From Delphinapterus leucas (Eukaryota > Chordata > Mammalia > Artiodactyla > Monodontidae): 64,000 nucleotides of DNA. The stretch is taken from the NCBI RefSeq assembly GCF_002288925.2, contig NW_022098021.1:1628824-1692823 (forward strand), written 5' to 3'. A model generated the notes under the pieces. The model ran no database searches. It had not been told where the DNA came from and worked only from the letters and a program-made list of their open reading frames with translations. Positions 55,475 through 64,000 of this stretch are shown one piece after another; the first letter of the stretch is position 1; each line of letters opens with the position of its first letter. The translations under genes were made by a program, and so were the position numbers.

Positions 55475-56883
55475 AAATACAGGTCCTTGAAAACATTTTA
55501 CTTGGAAGCCATCTGTTTTCCGGGTTAAGTTACAAGGGGACCATTTTTTCTGTAAGCGTAACTAAAATGGTAAATAGAAAGGAGTTTGGGGAGCATGCCA
55601 CGTGGTCGGTGGGGGCGTTAACTGTGCCTACTTGGGCTTTATTTTTATTTTGTTTTCATTTTCAAACCAAGAGAAAGATGAAAAGAAGTTGGTAATGGAA
55701 AGTAACCTCAAGTTCCCAGAAATGAACTGTATTTTTTTATTCTTGCTCCTTCTTTTTCAATTTTTATTTTCGTCTCAAACCTGTTTTTTCACGTGATTAA
55801 GTGAAAATGAGTGGTGTAGTTCATTAGCTCAGCCAGTAGAGGGGAATGATGCCTATACCCACTCATTACCGTGTGCACCTACTTCTTCAAACCCCTTCCT
55901 CGTGCTCCAGTGTGGTAATAGTGCAGCCTTGCAAATAAGCACTATCCAGGGATGCCAGGGCCAATGACGTGGGGAGGTGACCTTCATTTTTTGAATCGTG
56001 TTCCTATAACTCCCTTGTTTTATGGCTGTTTATGACGTCAGTTTCTGCGTCTCTGCCACTATATCTTTGTCCTCCTTTCTGTGTATTTGTCTCCTGGCAA
56101 ATTCTTGGTGTGTCCAGTTGGCCTTCTCTGTGCCCATTAAACCTAACAACCTCATAGGTACCTCTTTTCTAGAACACAGATTTTCACAAAGATTCTGTTC
56201 ATAGAGGGAAATTACTGGAGTATTATCACTTGTTAAACCACCTGTTCATCCTAGATGTGTAAGCCAGAACTTCCATTCCTGGCTGAGGCAAGTCCACAAT
56301 TTCCTAGACTGTGAAGCCCAGGCCACCCTAATTGTGTAGGGTTTATCTATCACCTGTACAGGTGTCATTGTCCTAACTTTAAAGCTCAACAAACTTGTGG
56401 GAGAAAAGTCCTAAGAGTGTGAGATCCTATATCTCATTTCTAATGCTCTGACTTTGCTTCTACTTTTCACCAATGTGTGTGCTTGAGTGAACATCTTGAT
56501 TTTGATTCTACCTAAGGGGAGACCTTTTCCATTACTAGGTCATTGTAGTGTTCAGTAAGCACTCACCAGGCTGAATGTTTGCTCAAAGTGCGTTCTCCTA
56601 AAGGCAGAGTTAGGAGAATTTGTGAATTATAGCCCATAATAAAATTTGGCACTGGATTCCATCTTTTACTTAACAAGCCTGTATGTAAATTTGGATTAAT
56701 GTGTGATAAAAATTGGTTTAGGATTATATAGAGTCTCCCTCCAACAAACTAATCTGTTGAGACAGTAAGCATACATGTTTCATTTGATTGGTGAATAACA
56801 GTATATATCATTTCTAATTTTGAAAACTAGTCTTCAAGAATCCTCCATTTCTATAGATGATATCAAGAGGGGTCAAATAATGT
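55475..56883. other. AT-rich unique DNA
   Basis: Nothing recognisable as gene or repeat between two oppositely oriented L1s. Confidence 0.45.
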
Positions 56884-57953
56884 CCAAGTGGAATTTACCC
56901 CTGGGATGCAAGGTTGGTTTAACTTATGAGAATTAATCAATGTGATATACCACATTAACAGAATGAAAGGTAAAAACCACATGATCATCTCCATAGATAC
57001 AGAAAAAGCATTTGACAAAGTTTAACATCCATTCGTGATAAAACTCTCAACAAAATATGTGTAAAGGAAAATTTCCTCAACATAATAAAGGCCTTTTGTG
57101 AAAAGCCCACAGCTAACATCAAAATCAACAGGGAAAAACTGAAAGCTTTTCTTCTAAGATTAGATGTAAGACAAAGATGCCCACTCTCATCGTTTCTGTT
57201 TAATGTAGTATTGGAAGTACTAGCCAGAGCAATCAGACAAGAAAAAAAGGCATCCAAATTGGAAAGGAAAAAGTAAAATTATGCGTTTGTAGATGACTTG
57301 ATCATGTATGTAGAAAACCCTAAAAACTCCACAGGAAAACTGCTAGAACTAATAAATGAATTCAGTAAAGTTGCAGGATAGGAAGTCAACACATAAAAAT
57401 CAGTTGCATTTCTTTACACCAACACAATCTATCAAAAAAAGGAAAGCAAGAAAATAATCTCATTTATGATAGCATCAAAAAAAATACTTAGGAGTAAATT
57501 TAACCAAGAGGTAAAAGATCTGCACACTGAAAATGAGGACATATTGATGAAAGAAATTGAAGAAGTCACAAATAACTGAAATGATACCCCATGTTCATGG
57601 ATTGGAAAAATTAACATTGTTAAAAATGTTCATACTACCCAAAACTATATACAGATTCAATGCAATTTCTATGATAATTCCAATGGAATTTTTCACAGAA
57701 GTAGAAAAAAAATTCTAAAATTCATGTGGAACCACAAAAGACCCTGAGTATCTAAAGTAATCTTGAGAAAGAACAGAGTTGGAGACATCACACTCCTGAT
57801 TTCAAATTATATTACAAAGCTATAGTAATCAAAACATTATGATACTGGCATAAAAACAGGCATATGGACCAGTAGAACATAATAGAGTGTCCAGAAATAA
57901 GCCCAAGCATATATGGTCAACTAATTTTTGATAAGGTCTCTAAGTATACACAA

Positions 57954-58208
57954 TTGGGAAAGGATGGTCTCTTCAATAAATGGTGTTGCGAAAATTGGAC
58001 AGCCACATGCAGGAGAATGAAATTGGATCCTTATCTTTCACCATGCACAAAAATCAACTCAAAATGGATTAAAGACTTAAACATAAGACCGGAAACCATA
58101 TCATTCCTAGAAGAAAACATAGGGGAAAAGCTCCTTGACATTGGCCTTGGCAATGACGTTTTGGATGTGACACCAAAAGCAAGGGCAACAAAAGCAAAAC
58201 AAGTGTGA
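57954..58208 (+). pseudogene. L1 ORF2 fragment of the older L1
   Basis: 84 codons matching the part of L1 ORF2 with [26 protein letters not shown] and LEENIG. It is followed by a stop and surrounded by broken frames. Confidence 0.85.
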
Positions 58209-59181
58209 CTACATGAAACTAAAAAGCTTCTGTGCAGGAAAAGAAACCATCAACAAAATGAAGAGGCAGCCTATGGACTGGGAGAAAATATTGCAAACCA
58301 CATATCTGATAAGTGGTTAATCTCCAAAATATATAAGGAACTCATACAACTCAATTACAAAAAAACCAAGCCAACTGAAAAATGGGCAAAGGACATGAAA
58401 AGACATTTTTCCAAAGAAGACATACAGATGGCCAACAGGTACATGAAAAAGTGCTCAACATCACTTATCAGGGAAATGAAATCAAAGCCATAATGAGATA
58501 TCACCTCAAACCTGTCAGGATGGCTGTTATCAAAAAAATGAGATAAGTGTGGCCTAAGATGTGGAGAAAAGGGAACCTTTTGGTGGGAGTGTAAATTGGT
58601 GCAGTCACTATGGAAAACAGTATGGAAGTTCCTCAAAAAACTAGAAATACAACTGCTGTATTATCCAGCAATCTTCTGGGAATGTACCCAAAGGAAATGA
58701 AATCAGTGTCTTGAAGAGATATCTGAGTCTCCATGTTTATTGCAGCATTATTTGCAGTAGACAAGATATGGAAATAACCTAACTGTCCATTGATGGATGA
58801 ATGGATAAAGAAGATGTGGTGTATATACATATACCATGGAATGTGACTCAGCCTTACAAACAGACATCCTGCCATTTTTGTCAGCACGGATGAACCCGGA
58901 GGACATTATGAGAAGTGAAATAAGCCAGACCAAGACAGGAAAAAGCTGCATGATCCCATTTATATGTGGAATCTAAAAAAGTCAAATATGGGTGCAGAGA
59001 GTAGAAAGACTGTTACCAGTGTGGGGCGGGGGAGAATGGGGGTTCTTGGCCAAAGGGTACAAAGTGACGGTTGTGTAGGAGGAACGAATCTAGAGACCTA
59101 AAGCACCGCATGGTGACTGTACTTAATAAGACAATTGAATCCTGGAAATTTGCTAAGAGGGTAGATTCCAGGTGTTCCCAT

Positions 59182-59235
59182 CACACACACACACACACAC
59201 ACGCACACACACACACACACGCACACACGCACACA
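59182..59235. repeat. (CA)n microsatellite
   Basis: About 54 bases of CA repeats with CG interruptions, expanded within the L1 3' UTR where its consensus already has a short CA tract. Confidence 0.9.
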
Positions 59236-59340
59236 GTAACCATGTGATGGGACGTTAAGCAGCTTGACGGTGGTCACTGTTGCACTGTGTGTATGTGCAT
59301 CACATCAGCATGTTGTACACCCTAAATACACACAGCCATG

Positions 59341-62097
59341 TTAGAAAATAAGATAACAATTAGAAGAGGGGTCAGATGTCATACATAGAAGATGTACATG
59401 AAGATTTGGTTTACAGCAAACTTTGGCGTGTTCTCGTGTTACGTTCAGGCTCGTGGTGTGGGAAGGCTGTCTGGGGAGAGGAGGAAGCGGGTCACACTGA
59501 GTTATAACGGATTCAACACCACAGGGAAAGGACAGCCAGCGGGCGGAGCACCAGCTGTGTGCCGATACCGCGGTCCCCGCGCCTTATCGCGGACTCTGGA
59601 GGACATGCAGGGGGCGGGGGTGGGGTGGGGGGCAGTGAGAAAACGAGGGCTGGGAAAGGCTGGGTCGATTTTCCTTCCTCGTGCTGCTGGTAAGTGACAG
59701 GGCCCCGTCCCCACCCTCCTTGGTCCCACACCACTGGAGCCACTTTCTCACACCAGGCGGCCTTCCAAGCTCTATCAGAGTTATTGTGATGCTCACGTGG
59801 CATCGCTTGTCGAATAAGCTGTTCTTTTTGAACTTTCCTCTCTGAGCAATGTTCTTTTGTTACGTGTCATTTTGTGATTTAGGTCAGGAAAAAATATCAA
59901 ATAGGAATTGCAAGTAACATTAGTTGATTTCATTTTCGGCTTGAAAGTCAAGGTGGATTCTTTCACTACGAGATCATATCCCATGTGTTCCATTGGGCCA
60001 AGGTTCTCCAAGTTGCTGGAGATCTGGGTCTGCCCTGGAAGGGAAGGAAGCTCTCTGGGAGTCAGGGGTGCAGCGGAGAGGGGTACGGGGAAGGCTACCA
60101 GGAGGGGCTTTCACTCCCCCAAACAGAGAGAAGAGACCTCCTACGATTACTGGGGTGGGTCCAGGTTTGAGGACTCCTGCTTGGCAAGGTAGACGAAAGA
60201 ATGTGTTTGTCAGGAACTGGCCATGGAGCATAAATGGATGTTGAAATAGACCAGAACCAGGCGAAGCAGCCCACCAGCAGATAGCCATAAAAATAAGGTT
60301 ACGAAACAGAGCACATCCTTGCCCTGCCCGTCTGACTCTGAACTTGGGGTCAGGCCCTCGGCCTGAACCTCGCTTCCCAGCTGGTGCTTGCTTCACTCAC
60401 CCAGACTCCTCGGCTTCTCTCCCCAGCCCAGGCTAAGCCAAGGTGTCATGTCTCACCATCTCGTTTATAATATTCATTTCATATTATTTGTGTGTGGGAC
60501 GGCTGCCTTTGAGTTTTCCTAGACAAGATACAGGCTCCGTTTTGACACCCTGGACTTCCTGGGAGGAGGACGGAGGGGGAAAGGAGTTGCCTGAATGTTC
60601 TGTGGAATTCTCATCTAAGAGACCCCAACCCCACACTCCTCCCCTCTTCCTCCCACAAATAATTAATTAACCTCTTTGAAGACTGTCTTGACTCTAGCTG
60701 CTTCCAAACCTTCTTCCGAGAAGAATGAAGATTTCCTTGTTCTCTAGGTTGGGGCCCGTCGCTGAGTCCAGACACAAGAGAAATGGCTAAGACTCAGATC
60801 ACGTAGGGTGGCCAGACTACACATTACAGATGCAATGCAAAGAGGCAGCTCAGGACTTGCTTTGCCAAAATTAGTCAAGGCTCCTACAAGTTTCCACTTC
60901 CTGCAGGATCTTTGTATGGGTGTGCCAAGAGGGGAGATAGAAGTTTGCTTTAATATCAAGATGATTCAAGTATGTTTCTGATTCCCTATCCTTTTCTGTG
61001 GCACGTAGAACGTTTGGGAGTTTTTAAAGCTCCCTACCGTAATGCGAATAGAGCCTTAAATATAATAATGTCATTAAGTCCTTATGATTTTATGAGATAG
61101 AGGTAATTATGAAGAAAATAACTGTTAAGTTCATGAGGCCTTCCCCATGATAGTGGCCTTTAAGGTCTCGAATACACTGCTTTATAGTGTAAAGATAACA
61201 CCTGGTCACTTAGTCCTTTTCAATCAGCAGTAGTAACTTAGGGGTATGAAACTGAGCACGGAGGCTTCCTGAGTGCAGTATTTCATTATAATTATTGGCC
61301 TTTTGAAGGACTTTACAAATTCAAAGTCAGAGTTAGCCCTGGAGAAGTATGTTAGAATTGCAGGGGAAACGAAGGAAGGAAAAGAAATATGAACTTTGTT
61401 TTCTGTACGTGTGAAGATTTAGGCACAGTAAATACAGCAGGTCATGCGATTCAGACCCAATTTACTGTTCTAACTTTTTAGCAGAAAAATTAGAGGAGGA
61501 GGAATAATAATTTTCCTATATTTTTTATGGCAGCTATAAATGTCTTCATAAATAGGGCACCTGTTCAAAGGAATTTTTTCTTGTATGTAATGCTAGAGTG
61601 ATTAAGCCAATGGAAAAAGCTAGGAAGAATAAAATTCCAAGATTTGATACTTTCTGGGGAGGAGGTTAGAAAGGCAGTGATCTTTCTAATTTTATTCTCT
61701 TGCAATTTTGCTACTCACTGAAAACCATTTTCTAGTAATGAGAAGCACACTAGGAAAAAGGAGTGATGTTTTAGTCTCCTTGCTGATATCCTTACCCAAC
61801 TATCCAGGCTTACAGAACCTCTAATAAAACATCTGTCATGACTGATCTGTGTGTGCCTCAGTGATTCCTTTCGGTGCATCACGGGTGTAGAGCATTTATC
61901 AGGGCCATAGTTTTCTTGGGAGTGAAGTTCGGTGGGATAGGAAATTGGAGTTTCTAAGTTTATATTGGGTCAGATACGTTTTTTATTCATTTAGGTCCCT
62001 TATGTGGAGAGCCATGCAAAAATCCTTTTAGAATTCAGACTTTGGAAAATATGTTGAAACCTTCAAACTAGTAAGATGTTTCCTTTCCTCTCTCACC
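59341..62097. other. Unique, gene-free DNA
   Basis: No gene or mobile element recognised. 59450-60170 is GC-rich with chance frames on both strands; the rest is AT-rich. Confidence 0.4.
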
Positions 62098-62105
62098 CTT
62101 CCTCC

Positions 62106-62143
62106 CATCCATCCATCCATCCATCCATCCATCCTTCCATCCG

Positions 62144-62200
<57 letters not shown>

Positions 62201-62220
62201 CCATCCATCCATCCATCTGT
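62106..62220. repeat. (ATCC)n microsatellite with 24-bp higher-order unit
   Basis: About 115 bases of ATCC repeats. GTCC variants occur at 62143, 62167 and 62191, each followed by exactly five ATCC units, giving a 24-bp higher-order period repeated three times. Frames of HPSI or DGWM repeats on either strand are products of this array. Confidence 0.92.
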
Positions 62221-62339
62221 CTGAGGTAATGGGATCCATGTTACTGCTTGAGTTACTTTTTTGCTTAGTCTAGCTGATAGAAATCTTAGAGGTAAGTAAT
62301 ATGCTCACCTTCCATAACAAAAATAATACTTACAATAGC

Positions 62340-62580
62340 TAAGATGTTTTGAGTACTCCCTAGGCCTCTTTCAAGATGCTAAGGAAACACTTTACATAAT
62401 CCTTTCGTTTAATCCTTGTTACTGCCCTACCAAGCAGGGAGCAGCGTAATCCTTATTTAACAGCTGAGAGAGCTGAGGTTTACTGAGGCGCTGGCTTGTG
62501 TGGGTGATAGCTAGTTAGCGCTGGAGCCTGTGTTCACATCCAGGCAGCCGATCCCGAATGCTGTGCTTAGAACACTGCAT
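62340..62580 (-). mobile_element. MIR SINE, minus strand
   Basis: Antisense MIR order: cctttcgtttaatccttgtt, ttatttaacagctgagagag, gatagctagttagcgctgga and a final gctgtgcttagaacactgc. Confidence 0.7.
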
Positions 62581-62869
62581 GGTACCTGCTCCAGCCTGGG
62601 TCTTCCGTCCCAATATCTTCGTTCATAGTCTGGTTCTTATTCTTCTTTAATAGGTCAATTATAAGAGGGTCATTTGCTGTCAAGTGCTTCAGAGTTGCTT
62701 TAAAATCAGATGTGACATAAATGATTAAGAGAAATATAAATACATAAATTCAGTGCTTATTTCATCCGACTGGCGTCCTCCCCCTTTTTTGTCTTTGAAG
62801 GACCGTCTCCTCTCCTTAGCATGAATTTCTACACGGAACTGAGTTCCTCCTTCCTCTTAACTATAATCA
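62581..62869. other. Unique DNA
   Basis: Nothing recognisable. Confidence 0.4.
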
Positions 62870-64000
62870 TTTAGGTTTTTAAAACAATCATTTTGAATGA
62901 TAAAGCATTTCCATCATGAAGTGTAAATATTTTAATAGATGCCTGTGTAACCACCACCAAGATAAAAGCGTTGTTAACATATAGACACACACATTTCAGA
63001 TTTCTCACTAAAAATAAATAAAATGTAAAGATATATTTAAAGCCACCTTCTTTCTTCTCCTCCTTCTTCCTCCCGCCTTTCACAGAGGAAATGACCACAC
63101 TGAAATCACCACTGACATCCTGGCATTAATTATTTTCCATGCAGTTTTTTATGACTTTCCCCTAAGTATATATCCACATAAATATATGCTATCAATATGC
63201 TTTAAAATGTGCATAAGTGATACTGTATTATTTGACAGCTCATTTTCACTCCATATAATGTTTTTGAGATATAACTATATAAAAGTAATCCATTTATTTA
63301 AACTGCTATAAAATATTCCGTAATATTAATAAGCTGTCTTTTATCCACTTCCCTCCGGTGGACTGATGGTTTTGCTGTTGCTGTCAACACTGCACAAGCA
63401 TTCCTGTGTTCCTGATAGGACGCTTGTGTGAGGGCACTGAGGGTCGGTAATGAGATGGAAATTGCGTCGGGCAGTATGTGGTCATCTTTAACGGTGACCT
63501 GGCCAAGTGGCTAAGAAGTTGAACCAGTTTACACTCTGGCAAGTGGTCTTCCCATGTTCCTCTCAACACTGTGTGGGATCAGACCTACTAAGTTTTGTCA
63601 GTCAGACGGAGGTAGATGTTATCTCTTTATTGTAACATGCATTTCCCTGATTACTAGAGAGGGCTTGAAACATTTATTTTGGGGACATTTGGGGACATCC
63701 TCCTCCCTGAATCCCTTTTTTATATAATTTGCTTATTGCTGAGTTAATTTCATATTGATGGGTGGTATTCTTATATACCCTGGATAAAAAATCTTTTGTC
63801 AGTTACCCGGTTTGGATTGTAAATCTTTCTCTTGTGGATTAGCTCTTCACTTTGATTGTAGTATCTTTTGTCATACAGACAAGTTTTAATTTTAATGCCA
63901 TCAAATGCATTAATCTTTTCCTTTATGATTTTTTTTGTTTTGTTAAATAAATTCTTCCGTGCTGCAAATCATGAAGATAATCTCGTAAGCGTTTGTATGG
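62870..64000 (-). mobile_element. Old L1ME-like LINE, antisense, continuing past the window
   Basis: Antisense 3' UTR and ORF2-like landmarks: cctgtgtaaccaccaccaag, cacagaggaaatgaccacac, tttccctgattactagagag, atcttttgtcagttacccgg and gttttaattttaatgccatc. It resembles the fragment at 17320-18440. No frame survives, and the element runs off the right edge. Confidence 0.55.

Larger units (their letters stand above)
56884..59340 (+). mobile_element. Older L1 (L1MA/MB-like), plus strand, 5'-truncated
   Basis: It starts inside ORF2 at cctgggatgcaaggttggtt, keeps an RT FVDD motif at 57286-57297 (in the frame ending AFVDDLIMY), then the ORF2 middle and end (frame 57954-58208 with [18 protein letters not shown]). 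The 3' UTR contains caaagtgacggttgtgtagg, ggaaatttgctaagagggta and catgttgtacaccctaaata, as in L1MA/MB. Numerous stops and frameshifts make it much older than the L1 at 53-55 kb. A CA-repeat has expanded within the 3' UTR. Confidence 0.88.

Noticed and set aside
53036..59340. The two opposed L1s as an inversion-prone inverted repeat
   Set aside because: They are different subfamilies of different age, with a visibly low match, so efficient homologous recombination between them is unlikely.
62106..62220. CRISPR-like regular array
   Set aside because: The periodicity is a tetranucleotide microsatellite with no unique spacers, and the genome is mammalian.
62028..62273. Repeat-protein frames (DGWM on minus, HPSI on plus)
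   Set aside because: Translation of the (ATCC)n microsatellite; 4-base repeats give periodic peptides in all frames.

Overview
This window is nuclear DNA of a whippomorph mammal, most likely a cetacean. The strongest evidence is eight copies of the tRNA-derived CHR SINE family (head beginning GGGCTTCCCTGGTGG, Pol III A and B boxes, A-rich tail), several with clean target-site duplications. CHR SINEs occur in cetaceans, hippos and ruminants. The density of copies and the absence of any visible BovB or Bov-tA element argue against a ruminant. L1 3' ends of cetartiodactyl type and the usual ancient mammalian layer (MIR, L2, CR1/L3, L1M, MaLR/MLT1) complete the picture. The genomic position and species cannot be fixed from the sequence alone.

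I find no protein-coding exon, tRNA, rRNA or known ncRNA gene that I can defend. The open reading frames are either L1 ORF2 debris, readings through SINEs, or chance frames in GC-rich DNA, and many lack an ATG start. The window therefore reads as intergenic or deep intronic sequence.

Layout: 1-4.5 kb is mostly unique, AT-rich DNA. 4.5-6.4 kb is an old antisense L1/HAL1-like block with a CHR SINE inserted. 6.4-17.3 kb is unique DNA with MIR fragments, an LTR-like element cut by a young L1 tail, a tandem pair of X-box-like motifs and a 45-bp minisatellite. 17.3-19.2 kb holds nested antisense L1 pieces and a complete CHR-1 SINE. 19.2-27.4 kb is GC-rich and CpG-rich, peaking in a CpG island at about 26.45-26.9 kb. 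27.4-30.2 kb stacks antisense L1M, an MLT1 LTR and two CHR SINEs. 30-37.3 kb is unique DNA with MIR, MER5, L1M and an L2 split by an L1. 37.8-41.8 kb is a long antisense L1 with two SINEs, followed directly by an ancient CR1/L3 LINE and an L2 end. 41.8-53 kb is largely unique and contains a second CpG island at 49.43-49.87 kb. 53.0-55.5 kb is a 5'-truncated antisense L1 that seems to carry a 3' transduction and a younger SINE. 56.9-59.3 kb is an older sense-strand L1. 59.3-62.9 kb is unique with a (ATCC)n array. The last kilobase is another antisense L1.

The points most worth a second look are the CpG island at 49.4 kb with a strong-Kozak 145-codon frame, the L1 3' transduction, the paired X-box motifs at 11.75 kb, the CpG-rich block around 26-27.3 kb, and the unusually long CR1/L3 relic. 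None amounts to a new biological system. Family names for old repeats come from remembered consensus sequences, not from a search.
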